From Streptomyces sp. NBC_01454 (GTDB lineage: Bacteria > Actinomycetota > Actinomycetes > Streptomycetales > Streptomycetaceae), in contig NZ_CP109460.1 in the NCBI RefSeq assembly GCF_036227565.1, positions 1,612,001 through 1,676,000 of the forward strand: DNA of 64,000 bases, in the 5' to 3' direction. Both the position numbers and the translations under genes were made by a program. The notes below the pieces were generated by a model. The model was not told where the DNA came from. It did no database searches and worked only from the letters and a program-made list of their open reading frames with translations. This document shows, in pieces, positions 26,136 through 34,900 of this stretch. Position 1 is the first letter of the stretch. The number at the start of each line of letters is the position of its first letter.

Positions 26136-28892
26136 TTACAGCCAGCTGCCGAACCGGCGGATGTACCAGGTCTTCACTCCCTGGGTGAGCAGGCAGTAGG
26201 CCCCCAGCGTCGCGACCAGCCACGGGAAGTAGGCCATCGGCAGCGCCTGCATCCCGAGCACACCGGCCAGCGGCGAGAACGGCAGATACAGGCCGATCGC
26301 CGTCACCGCCGCCGTCATCACCATCACCGGGAGGGTCGCCCGCGACTGCACGAAGGGGATCCGACGAGTGCGCAGCATGTGCACGACCAGCGTCTGGGTC
26401 AGCAGGCCCTCGACGAACCAGCCGGACTGGAACAGCGCCTGGTGGACCTCGCTGTTGGCCCCGAAGACGTGCCACATCAGCAGGAAGGTGGTGATGTCGA
26501 AGACCGAGCTGGTCGGCCCGAGGACGAGCATGAAGCGGCCGATGCCCCGGGCGTCCCAGGTGCGCGGGGTGCGCACGTATTCGCGGTCCATCCGGTCCCA
26601 CGGGGTGGCCAGCTGGGAGATGTCGTACAGCAGGTTCTGTACGAGCAGTTGCATGGCCAGCATCGGCTGGAAGGGGAGGAACGCGGACGCGGCCAGTACC
26701 GAGAAGACGTTCCCGAAGTTCGAGGAGGCCGTCATCTTGAGGTACTTGATGGTGTTGCCGAAGGTCAGCCGGCCGCGCAGCACCCCCTGCTCCAGAACCA
26801 TCAGGTCCTTCTCCAGCAGGATGATGTCGGCGGACTCCTTGGCGATGTCGACGGCGGTGTCGACGGAGATGCCGACGTCCGCGTCGCGCAGCGCGGCCGC
26901 GTCGTTGATGCCGTCGCCCAGGAATCCGACGGTGTGCCCGTCGGCCTGCAGCGCCCGGACGATCCGGGCCTTCTGGGTGGGGTCGGCCTTGGCGAAGACC
27001 GTGGTGGTGCGGGTGAGTGCGCGCAGTTGCGCCTCGTCGAGGCCGTCGAGCTCGGCGCCGGTGACCACGGTGCCGACGTCCAGGCCCACGTCCGCGCAGA
27101 CCCGGGCGGCGACCAGCTCGTTGTCGCCGGTGATGACCTTGACCGCGATCCCGCTGTCGGCGAGGGCCGCCAGCGCCCGGGCGGCGTCCTGCTTCGGCGG
27201 GTCGAGGAAGGCCAGGAAGCCGATCAGGGTCAGCCCGGTCTCGTCCTCGACGCCGTAGGTGGCGCGGGCGTCCCCCCGGCCGCCGTCGGCCTCGCCGGGC
27301 AGGGTGCGGGTGGCCACGGCCAGCACCCGCATGCCCTGCCGCTGGTGGTACGCGGCGGTGTGCAGGACCTGGCGGCGCAGGGTGTCGGTCAGCTCGGCGC
27401 GGCGGCCTCCGCCGGCCAGATGGCTGCACCGGTCGAGCACTTCCTCGACGGCGCCCTTGGTGATCAGGATGTGCTCGCCGGCCGGCCCGTCCGCGTCGTT
27501 GCGGCGCAGTACCACCGACATCCGTCGCCGTGCGAAGTCGAAGGGGATCTCGTCGACCAGCGTGAAGCGGGCGTCGACGACAACCTCCTCGGCCTCGTGC
27601 ATCCGGTCGATGACGGCCTGGTCCAGCAGGTTGCGCAGCCCGGTCTGGAAGTGGCTGTTGAGGTAGGCGTACTCCAGCACCTCGTCGTCGGGCTCGCCGT
27701 GGATGTCGAGGTAGCTGTCCAGGACGATCCGGTCCTCGGTGAGGGTGCCGGTCTTGTCCGTGCACAGCACGTCCATCGCGCCCAGATTCTGGATCGCGTT
27801 CAGGCGCTTGACGACGACCTTGCGGCGGGACAGTGCGACCGCGCCGCGCGCCAGGTTGGTGGTGACGACCATCGGCAGCATCTCGGGTGTGAGCCCGACG
27901 GCGACGGCCACCGCGAAGGTGAAGGCCTCGGCCCAATCACCCTTGGTCACACCGTTGATCAGGAAGACGATGGGGACCATCACCAGCATGAAGCGGATCA
28001 GCAGCATGCTGACCTTCTTCACGCCGGTGTCGAAGCCGGTCTCCGGACGCTCGCCGGTCAGCACGTCCGCCATGGAGCCGAAGTAGGTGTCCGCGCCGGT
28101 CGCCACGACCACGCCGGTCGCGGTGCCGGAGGTCACCGAGGTGCCGGCGAGGGCGAGGTTGTCGGCCTCGACCGGGTCGCGGGTCAGCCGCTGGCCGTCG
28201 TCGGGGAAGCGGGTGTCGGCCTTGGCCGCGGGCAGCGACTCACCGGACAGCGCCGCCTGACTGATCATCAGGTCCTTGGCGGTCAGCAGCCGCAGGTCGG
28301 CGGGGACGAGATCGCCGGCGGCCAGCTTGATGAGGTCGCCCTTGACCACGCCGTCCATCGGGATCTCGACGGTGGTGGGCAGCCGCCCGTTGCCGGCCAG
28401 CCGCTGTACGGCGGTGGTCGTGGTGACCAGGGCCTGCAGGGCGGCGGCGGAGCTGTTGGAGCGGTACTCCTGCCAGAACCGCAGCCCCACGCTGATCAGC
28501 ACCATCGCGCCCAGGATCGCGATCTTCGGGTCGAACGGCTCCTCGCCGGCCACTTGGAGCCACTGCGCGTACATGACGGTGACCAGCACCGCCAGCACCA
28601 GGATGAAGGGGTTCCAGAAGGCCTTGGCGAGCTGGGTGTACCAGCGCGGGGCGGACGTCGGGGTGAGGACGTTGGCGCCGTCGCGCTCCAGACGGTGCTG
28701 GGCCAGGCCGTAGGACAGCCCGGCGGGGGTGGTCTCCAGCTCCTGGAGGAGCTGGGCGGCGGGGCGGCCACTGGCCTCGGCCAGCTGGTCGGCGACCTGC
28801 CGGGTACGGGCCGCCGATTCGGCGGCCTGCCGCTCCCGGCGAAGCCTGCGGCCCGGCGGAGCGAGCTTTTGAGGGGTGAGCAGATTGGTCAT
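26136..28892 (-). CDS. mgtA: MgtA-type Mg2+-importing P-type ATPase
   Basis: A 918-aa P3B-type ATPase. The actuator motif LSGESLP is at 216-222, GLTPEMLP at 333-340 (the membrane proline-site motif of MgtA/MgtB), the phosphorylation site DKTGT at 379-383 and GDGIND in the hinge. It has about ten membrane segments. ATG 28892 follows GGGAGG at 7 nt. The family imports Mg2+ when it is scarce. The long upstream region carries a 9-bp periodic repeat and a short leader frame with a near-perfect ribosome binding site, which suggest leader control. Confidence 0.93.
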   Translation of the reverse strand: MTNLLTPQKLAPPGRRLRRERQAAESAARTRQVADQLAEASGRPAAQLLQELETTPAGLSYGLAQHRLERDGANVLTPTSAPRWYTQLAKAFWNPFILVLAVLVTVMYAQWLQVAGEEPFDPKIAILGAMVLISVGLRFWQEYRSNSSAAALQALVTTTTAVQRLAGNGRLPTTVEIPMDGVVKGDLIKLAAGDLVPADLRLLTAKDLMISQAALSGESLPAAKADTRFPDDGQRLTRDPVEADNLALAGTSVTSGTATGVVVATGADTYFGSMADVLTGERPETGFDTGVKKVSMLLIRFMLVMVPIVFLINGVTKGDWAEAFTFAVAVAVGLTPEMLPMVVTTNLARGAVALSRRKVVVKRLNAIQNLGAMDVLCTDKTGTLTEDRIVLDSYLDIHGEPDDEVLEYAYLNSHFQTGLRNLLDQAVIDRMHEAEEVVVDARFTLVDEIPFDFARRRMSVVLRRNDADGPAGEHILITKGAVEEVLDRCSHLAGGGRRAELTDTLRRQVLHTAAYHQRQGMRVLAVATRTLPGEADGGRGDARATYGVEDETGLTLIGFLAFLDPPKQDAARALAALADSGIAVKVITGDNELVAARVCADVGLDVGTVVTGAELDGLDEAQLRALTRTTTVFAKADPTQKARIVRALQADGHTVGFLGDGINDAAALRDADVGISVDTAVDIAKESADIILLEKDLMVLEQGVLRGRLTFGNTIKYLKMTASSNFGNVFSVLAASAFLPFQPMLAMQLLVQNLLYDISQLATPWDRMDREYVRTPRTWDARGIGRFMLVLGPTSSVFDITTFLLMWHVFGANSEVHQALFQSGWFVEGLLTQTLVVHMLRTRRIPFVQSRATLPVMVMTAAVTAIGLYLPFSPLAGVLGMQALPMAYFPWLVATLGAYCLLTQGVKTWYIRRFGSWL

Positions 28893-29058
28893 GACAAAAC
28901 CTCCCTGCGCGAAGGGGCACACCGGCGGACCGGACAACGCGGAATCGGCGCATGGCACGGCGAAAGGCGATGCGGGCGCGTCTCAGCGTTCCGGCCGGGC
29001 GAATGACCGGCCGTTTTCGGGCAGGCCGAGATGGCCTCCGCGCGAAGAATGAGAAAAA

Positions 29059-29139
29059 CTCGATGAACCTGATGAACTCGATGAACCCGATGAACTCAGC
29101 AACCCGGGAAATCCGGAAACCCCGGAAAACTCCGAGGGG
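29059..29139. repeat. 9-bp tandem repeats in the mgtA leader
   Basis: Four clear units (ctcgatgaa, cctgatgaa, ctcgatgaa, cccgatgaa; 29059-29094) are followed by degenerate 9-mers of the ccggaaac type to about 29139. The block lies 170-250 bp before the mgtA start on the transcribed leader. Confidence 0.75.
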
Positions 29140-29288
29140 AGGTCGAGGGAATTCGAGGAACGTCGAAGAAGGGGAACAGGGCAGCTGGGGCACAGCCGGA
29201 AGCGCCCTGGTGTCAGGGTGAAGGCATACCGCGAAGCCGGCACGAAGGCCCTACGGGCGCACCGTCAACGGCTCGGAGAAAGCAGCGG

Positions 29289-29333
29289 TCAGTACGCTGC
29301 AACGCTGCGGCAAGGACTTCCTTCGGGACTCAT
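29289..29333 (-). CDS. 14-aa leader peptide upstream of mgtA
   Basis: The frame MSPEGSPCRSVAAY is preceded by AAGGAGGTGAT, an 11-nt perfect complement to the 3' end of 16S rRNA, with GGAGG 8 nt before the ATG. This is the strongest ribosome binding site I saw in the window, and it drives only 14 codons. It is about 400 nt upstream of mgtA on the same strand. Salmonella mgtA and mgtC are known to use short proline-containing leader peptides to sense Mg2+ or proline; this peptide has two prolines and one cysteine. A regulatory role is inferred. Confidence 0.5.
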   Translation of the reverse strand: MSPEGSPCRSVAAY

Positions 29334-29563
29334 CCCGATCACCTCCTTGCTCGCGCGGACACATACCGGCACCCTCAGCACGGGCGCCGTCATTTGCCTA
29401 TGCTGCCATATCCCCGGGAGTGCCCCCTCATTCTTTCGGCCGAACAGGGCCGTGGCGCGGTGTGATCTGCGCCGCTCCCGGCATGGTGCGCCGCTTGTGG
29501 AAAGGCGCCGTACGCCCACGACGCCCTCCACCGGCCCCGCCGCCCTCCGCCGGGCCCGCGCCC

Positions 29564-30805
29564 TCAGGCCACCGAGCCGATCCGCCCCACCCGTCGGGCC
29601 GTGTCGTGGTGGATCGGGGTGTGTGCGCCGGTCAGCGGGGTGCCGGTGCCGCCGCGGCGGTTGGCAACGATCTCGGCCGCGATGGACAACGCGGTCTCCT
29701 CCGGGGTGCGCGCGCCGAGATCGAGCCCGATGGGTGAGCGCAGCCGGTTCAACTCCAGCTCGCTCAGGCCGACTTCGCGCAGCCGCCGCTGACGGTCCAG
29801 ATGGGTGCGGCGGGAGCCCATCGCGCCGACGTAGGCGACCGGGAGCCGAAGGGCGCGCTCCAGCAGCGGCACGTCGAACTTCGCGTCATGGGTCAGCACG
29901 CACAACACCGTGCGGGCGTCGAGTTCCTGGGAGTCCAGGTAGCGGTGCGGCCAGTCGACGACGATCTCGTCGGCGTCCGGGAAGCGGCTGCGGGTGGCGA
30001 AGACGGGGCGGGCATCGCAGACCGTGACGTGGTAGTTGAGGAACTTGCCGACCTTCACCAGCGCGGCGGCGAAGTCGATGGCGCCGAAGACGATCAGGCG
30101 GGGGGCCGGGACGGAGGACTCCACGAGCAGCTCGATCGTCGCGCCGCAGCGCGAGCCCGCCGGCTGCGCCCCGCCGCCCTCCGGTGCGCCGTCGGCCCCC
30201 GTACCGAGGGCGACCGTCGTGGTGCGCCCGGCGTCCAGCAGGGCACGGGCCTCGGCGAGCGCGGTGCGGTCCAGGGCGGGGTGGCCGCCGAGGGTGCCGG
30301 TGTGGCTGCCGTCGGGCCGGACGAGCAGGGCACGGCCGAGGAATCCGTCGGGACCCCGGACGACCCGGGCGAGGGCCGCCGGCTCCCCCGCGGCGGCGGC
30401 GGCCAGCCCGGTGGCGAGCGTGCCGGCGGTGCGGTCCGCCGGCTCCCCCGCCGCTGTGCCGTCGCCGGCGGGGTGCGCCGCCGGCGACGGCACAGCCCGT
30501 ATCGGCTCGACGAGGATGTCGATGATGCCGCCGCAGGTCAGGCCCACGGCGAAGGCGTCCTCGTCGCTGTATCCGAAGCGCTCCAGGACCGGCCGGCCGG
30601 TCCGCAGCGCCTCCTGGCAGAGTTCGTAGACCGCCCCCTCCACGCATCCGCCGGAGACCGACCCGATCGCCGTGCCGGCGCCGTCGACGGCGAGGGCGGC
30701 TCCGGGCTGGCGGGGCGCGCTGCCGTGGGTGGCCACGACGGTGGCCACCGCGAAGTCGCGGCCCTGCTCGACCCACCGGTGCAGCTCGTCGGCGATGTCC
30801 AGCAT
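29564..30805 (-). CDS. xdhC: XdhC/CoxI-family molybdoenzyme maturation factor
   Basis: The 413-aa protein has the XdhC/CoxI N-terminal domain (VVATHGSAPRQPGAAL, GSVSGGCVEGAV, LTCGGIIDILVE) and the C-terminal Rossmann-like domain (LIVFGAIDFAAAL, VLTHDAKFDVPLLERAL, YVGAMGSRRTH). The family binds and delivers the sulfurated molybdenum cofactor to xanthine dehydrogenase. An alanine/proline-rich linker of about 60 aa separates the domains. It is last in the XDH operon, 38 bp after the permease. Confidence 0.9.
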   Translation of the reverse strand: MLDIADELHRWVEQGRDFAVATVVATHGSAPRQPGAALAVDGAGTAIGSVSGGCVEGAVYELCQEALRTGRPVLERFGYSDEDAFAVGLTCGGIIDILVEPIRAVPSPAAHPAGDGTAAGEPADRTAGTLATGLAAAAAGEPAALARVVRGPDGFLGRALLVRPDGSHTGTLGGHPALDRTALAEARALLDAGRTTTVALGTGADGAPEGGGAQPAGSRCGATIELLVESSVPAPRLIVFGAIDFAAALVKVGKFLNYHVTVCDARPVFATRSRFPDADEIVVDWPHRYLDSQELDARTVLCVLTHDAKFDVPLLERALRLPVAYVGAMGSRRTHLDRQRRLREVGLSELELNRLRSPIGLDLGARTPEETALSIAAEIVANRRGGTGTPLTGAHTPIHHDTARRVGRIGSVA

Positions 30806-30844
30806 GTCGGTCTCCTAACGGACGGAGGGGGGAGGGCGGGGCGG

Positions 30845-32302
30845 TTACTTGACGCCCAGCCACTCCTCGATCGGATGGAGCGAGAAGTAGCCGAGGAAGA
30901 TCGCGGACAGCACCCACATGAAGCCGCCGACCTCGCGCCACTTGCCCTGGGCGGCCTTGATGGCGGTGTAGGCGAGGACGCCGCCACCGACACCCGCGGT
31001 GATGCTGTAGGTGAACGGCATCAGGACCACGGTCAGGAAGACCGGGATGGACACCGCGCGGTCGCGCCAGTCCACGTGCGCGGCGGCGCTCATCATCATC
31101 GAGCCGATGACGACGAGGGCGGCCGAGGCCACCTGGGCCGGTACCAGCTGGGTGACGGGGGTGAAGAACAGGCAGGCCGCGAAGAGCAGACCGGTGACGA
31201 CGGACGACAGGCCGGTCCGTGCGCCCTCGCCGACGCCGCTCGCCGATTCGATGAACACGGTCTGGCCGGAGGCCCCGGCCAGACCGCCGATCGCCCCGCC
31301 CGCGCCGTCCACGAACAGCGCCTTGGAGAGCCCCGGCATCCGGCCCTTGTCGTCGGCCAGCCCGGCTTCGGTGCCGACGCCGATGATGGTGGCCATCGCG
31401 TCGAAGAAGCCGGCCAGCACCAGCGTGAACACGATCATGCCTACGCCGAGGGCACCGATCGAGCCCCAGCCGCCGAATTCCACATGGCCGAAGAGGCCGA
31501 AGTCGGGCATCGACACCGCACTGCCGCTCAGTTCCGGGGGCGTCCCGCCCCAGTCCTTGGCCGTCAGCCCGCCGATCCTGGTGGCGGCGATGGCCAGGAC
31601 GCTGCCGGCCACGATGCCGTAGAGGATGGCACCGGACACCTTGCGCGCCTGCAACATGAAGATCAACAACAGCGTGACACAGAAGAACAGGACCGGCCAG
31701 CCGGAGAGCTGCCCGTTCAGGCCGAGGGTGACCGGGCCGCCCTCGCCCTTGCCCACGAACCCGGCCTTCACCAGCCCGAGCAGGGCGACGAACATCCCGA
31801 TGCCCATGGTGATCGCGTGCTTGAGCGCCAGCGGGATGGCGTTCATGATCATCTCGCGGAGGCCGGTGACCACCAGCAGACAGATGATCACGCCGTAGAT
31901 CACGCACATGCCCATCGCCTGCGGCCAGGTCATGTGCGGGACCACCTGGGCGGTCAGCGCGGCGGAGACGTTGAGGCCGGCCGCCAGCGCCAGCGGCACC
32001 TTCCCGATGAAGCCCATCAGCAGGGTGGAGACCGCGGCGGCGAACGCGGTCGCGGTGACCACGCCGGCGTGCGCGAGGGTGTTCTTCTCGACGTCCGGGG
32101 TCGACAGGATCAGCGGGTTGAGCAGGAGGATGTAGCACATCGCCATGAAGGTGGTGATGCCGCCGCGCAGCTCGCGCGCGAGCGTCGATTCTCTGTCGGA
32201 TATGTGGAAGTACCGGTCGAGCCAGGAACGGCCGGCGGGCTGGCGCGAGCCGGCGCCCGCGTCTTCCGCCGTGGTCCGCGGCTCGGTGGACTGCTGGGTC
32301 AT
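30845..32302 (-). CDS. AzgA-type purine (adenine/guanine/hypoxanthine) permease
   Basis: A 485-aa NCS2/AzgA-like permease with about 12 membrane segments. The opening RYFHISDRESTLARELRGGI and the GLNVSAAL, GFFDAMATIIGVGTEAGL and GASGQTVFIESASGVGEGAR motifs define the family. It differs from the urate/xanthine-type permease at 3.5 kb, so the locus carries two classes of purine importer. It lies between the Mo-subunit gene and xdhC. Confidence 0.9.
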   Translation of the reverse strand: MTQQSTEPRTTAEDAGAGSRQPAGRSWLDRYFHISDRESTLARELRGGITTFMAMCYILLLNPLILSTPDVEKNTLAHAGVVTATAFAAAVSTLLMGFIGKVPLALAAGLNVSAALTAQVVPHMTWPQAMGMCVIYGVIICLLVVTGLREMIMNAIPLALKHAITMGIGMFVALLGLVKAGFVGKGEGGPVTLGLNGQLSGWPVLFFCVTLLLIFMLQARKVSGAILYGIVAGSVLAIAATRIGGLTAKDWGGTPPELSGSAVSMPDFGLFGHVEFGGWGSIGALGVGMIVFTLVLAGFFDAMATIIGVGTEAGLADDKGRMPGLSKALFVDGAGGAIGGLAGASGQTVFIESASGVGEGARTGLSSVVTGLLFAACLFFTPVTQLVPAQVASAALVVIGSMMMSAAAHVDWRDRAVSIPVFLTVVLMPFTYSITAGVGGGVLAYTAIKAAQGKWREVGGFMWVLSAIFLGYFSLHPIEEWLGVK

Positions 32303-32507
32303 GATGCCTTACTCCCAAGGTTCACAGGGGCCCTCGCATCGGATGCGAGATTTGGGATGAAACGTCGGCTGCACGACCCGGGGGACGGCCCGAGACGAAC
32401 GGGTACTGACTCCGTGCGGGCGGAGCAGTGACTGCGTGGTGCGGGCCCCGGACGGTGCGCGCAGGAGTCGGACAGGATCCCCTGCCACGCGCCGCCCGGA
32501 GACAGTC
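32303..32507. other. gap inside the XDH operon
   Basis: This 205-bp gap has no gene. It holds a perfect 7-bp inverted repeat with a 3-nt centre (32333-32349, CTCGCAT-cgg-ATGCGAG) just before the permease gene, possibly an operator or processing hairpin. Confidence 0.4.
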
Positions 32508-34895
32508 CTAGGTGCCGGTGAGGTGCTCGGGGCGCACCGGCGTCTTGTTGAGCTCCAGCCCGGTCGCGTTCCGGATCGCCGCGAGGACGGCCGGGGTGGA
32601 CGACAGGGTGGGGGCCTCGCCGATGCCGCGCAGCCCGTAAGGGGCGTGCTCGTCGGCGAGTTCGAGCACATCGACCGGGATGGTCGGGGTGTCGAGGATC
32701 GTGGGGATGAGGTAGTCCGTGAAGGACGGGTTGCGCACCTTCGCGGTCTTGGGGTCGACGATGATCTCCTCCATGACGGCCACGCCCAGGCCCTGGGTGG
32801 TGCCGCCCTGGATCTGGCCGACGACGGACAGCGGGTTGAGCGCCTTGCCGACGTCCTGGGCGACGGCCAGCTCGATGACCTTGACCAGGCCGAGTTCGGT
32901 GTCCACCTCGACGACCGCGCGGTGGGCGGCGAAGGAGTACTGGACGTGGCCGTTGCCCTGCCCGGTGTGCAGGTCGAACGCCTCGGTCGGGCGGTGCCGC
33001 CACTCCAGCTCCAGGTCGATCGCCTCGTCCTGAAGGACGTCCGCGATATCGGCCAGGACCTCGCCCCCGTCGGTGGTGACCTTGCCGCCCTCCAGCAGGA
33101 GTTCGGCGGTGGCCCAGGCGGGGTGGTACGTGCCGAACTTGGCGCGGCCCTTCTGCAGGACCTTCTCCCGCACCGCCTCGCAGCAGTGCTTCACCGCGCC
33201 GCCGGTCACATACGTCTGCCGGGAGGCGGAGGTGGAGCCGGCCGAGCCGACCTGGGTGTCGGCCGGGTGGATGGTGACCTGCTGAACGCCCAGCTCCGTA
33301 CGGGCGATCTGGGCGTGCACGGTGATGCCGCCCTGGCCGACCTCCGCCATCGCGGTGTGGACGGTGGCGACCGGTTCGCCGCCGATGACCTCCATCCGCA
33401 CCCGGGCGGTGGAGTAGTCGTCGAAGCCCTCGGAGAAGCCGACGTTCTTGATGCCGACGGCATAGCCGATCCCGCGGACCACGCCCTCGCCGTGAGTGGT
33501 GTTGGACAGCCCGCCGGGCAGCGCGCGGACATCGGCGCCCGCGCCGGCCGTGAGCCACTGCTGCTCGGGCGGCAGCGGCATCGCCTTGACCCTGCGCAGC
33601 AGTTCGGCGACCGGCGCGGGCGAGTCGACCGGCTGGCCGGTCGGCAGCAGCGTGCCCTGTTCCATGGCGTTGAGCTGCCGGAACGCGACCGGGTCCAGCC
33701 CCAGCTTCGCGGCGAGCTTGTCCATCTGCGCCTCGTAGGCGAAGCACGCCTGGACCGCGCCGAAGCCGCGCATCGCCCCGCAGGGCGGGTTGTTGGAGTA
33801 CAGCGCGATGGCCTCGATGTCGACGTCGTCGACGACATAGGGGCCGACCGAGAGGGACGAGGCGTTGCCGACGACGGCCGGGGAGGCGGAGGCGTAGGCG
33901 CCGCCGTCCAACACGATCCGGCACTTCATGTGCGTGAGCTTGCCGTCCTTGGTGGCACCGTGCTCGTACCAGAGCCTGGCCGGGTGCCGGTGGACGTGGC
34001 CGAAGAAGGACTCGAACCGGTTGTAGACGATCTTGACGGGCTTGCCGGTGCGCAGCGCCAGCAGGCAGGCGTGGATCTGCATCGACAGATCCTCCCGGCC
34101 GCCGAACGCGCCCCCGACGCCGGAGAGCGTCATCCGCACCTTCTCCTCGGGCAGGCCGAGGACCGGGGCGATCTGGCGCAGGTCGGAGTGCAGCCACTGG
34201 GTGGCGACGTACAGATCGACGCCGCCGTCCTCGCCGGGCACCGCGAGGCCGGACTCCGGGCCGAGGAAGGCCTGGTCCTGCATGCCGAAGACGTACTCGC
34301 CGGAGACGATGACATCGGCCCGCTTCGCGGCCTCGTCGGCGTTGCCGCGGATGATCGGCTGGCGGTGCACGATGTTGGGGTGCGGTACGTGGCCGATGTG
34401 GTGGTCGGTGCGGTTCTCGTGGATCAGCGGTGCGCCCTCGGCGGTGGCGGAGGCCTCGTCGGTGACGACCGGCAGTTCGCGGTACTCGATCCTGATCTTG
34501 GCGGCGGCGCGGCGCGCGGTCTCCGGGTGGTCGGCGGCGACCAGCGCCACCGGCTCGCCGTGGTGGCGCACCTTGCCGTGTGCGAGCACCGGCGTGTCCT
34601 GGATCTCCAGGCCGTAGTTCTTCACGCCGGTGGGGAGATCGTCGTAGGTCAGCACGGCGTAGACGCCGGGGGTCGCCAGCGCCTCGGCGGTGTCGATCGA
34701 GAGGATCTCGGCGTGGGCGACGGTGCTGCGCAGGGTGAAGCCCCACAGCATGTCCTCGTGCCACATGTCCGAGGAGTAGGCGAATTCGCCGGTCACCTTG
34801 AGGGTGCCGTCCGGCCGCAGGGTGGATTCACCGATGCCGGCCCGGGTCTTGCCGCCCTGGGTGAGGTGGGTGGGGGTGCGGGTGACACCTGCCAT
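32508..34895 (-). CDS. xdhA: xanthine dehydrogenase, molybdopterin-binding subunit
   Basis: The 795-aa large subunit of a three-subunit xanthine dehydrogenase. It has the aldehyde oxidase/xanthine dehydrogenase a/b hammerhead N-terminal domain (RPDGTLKVTGEFAYSSD) and the cofactor-binding domain with GVGGAFGGREDL, CGAMRGFGAVQACFAYE and the C-terminal GIGEAPTLSS (active-site glutamate). It oxidises hypoxanthine and xanthine to urate. ATG 34895 is 5 nt beyond the 2Fe-2S subunit stop. Confidence 0.93.
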   Translation of the reverse strand: MAGVTRTPTHLTQGGKTRAGIGESTLRPDGTLKVTGEFAYSSDMWHEDMLWGFTLRSTVAHAEILSIDTAEALATPGVYAVLTYDDLPTGVKNYGLEIQDTPVLAHGKVRHHGEPVALVAADHPETARRAAAKIRIEYRELPVVTDEASATAEGAPLIHENRTDHHIGHVPHPNIVHRQPIIRGNADEAAKRADVIVSGEYVFGMQDQAFLGPESGLAVPGEDGGVDLYVATQWLHSDLRQIAPVLGLPEEKVRMTLSGVGGAFGGREDLSMQIHACLLALRTGKPVKIVYNRFESFFGHVHRHPARLWYEHGATKDGKLTHMKCRIVLDGGAYASASPAVVGNASSLSVGPYVVDDVDIEAIALYSNNPPCGAMRGFGAVQACFAYEAQMDKLAAKLGLDPVAFRQLNAMEQGTLLPTGQPVDSPAPVAELLRRVKAMPLPPEQQWLTAGAGADVRALPGGLSNTTHGEGVVRGIGYAVGIKNVGFSEGFDDYSTARVRMEVIGGEPVATVHTAMAEVGQGGITVHAQIARTELGVQQVTIHPADTQVGSAGSTSASRQTYVTGGAVKHCCEAVREKVLQKGRAKFGTYHPAWATAELLLEGGKVTTDGGEVLADIADVLQDEAIDLELEWRHRPTEAFDLHTGQGNGHVQYSFAAHRAVVEVDTELGLVKVIELAVAQDVGKALNPLSVVGQIQGGTTQGLGVAVMEEIIVDPKTAKVRNPSFTDYLIPTILDTPTIPVDVLELADEHAPYGLRGIGEAPTLSSTPAVLAAIRNATGLELNKTPVRPEHLTGT

Positions 34896-34900
34896 GGTGA

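Larger units (their letters stand above)
28893..29563. other. 671-bp region upstream of mgtA
   Basis: There is no normal gene. On the mgtA strand it holds a 14-codon leader frame (29289-29333) and a 9-bp repeat block (29059-29139). I looked for an M-box Mg2+ riboswitch and could not recognise its conserved core. Weak promoter-like AT-richer sequence lies around 29390-29440. Confidence 0.6.

Noticed and set aside
26379..29006. 875-codon forward frame opposite mgtA
   Set aside because: It is a shadow of a P-type ATPase with all motifs present on the other strand.
28952..29221. 89-codon forward frame with SMNLMNSMNPMNS repeats
   Set aside because: The peptide repeat only reflects the 9-bp DNA repeat; there is no ribosome binding site and no homologue I know.
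28893..29563. M-box (Mg2+) riboswitch before mgtA
   Set aside because: I could not identify the conserved M-box core sequences; a covariance-model search would settle it.
29801..32431. 876-codon forward frame opposite xdhC and the purine permease
   Set aside because: It covers two recognised genes in antisense and reads as low-complexity.
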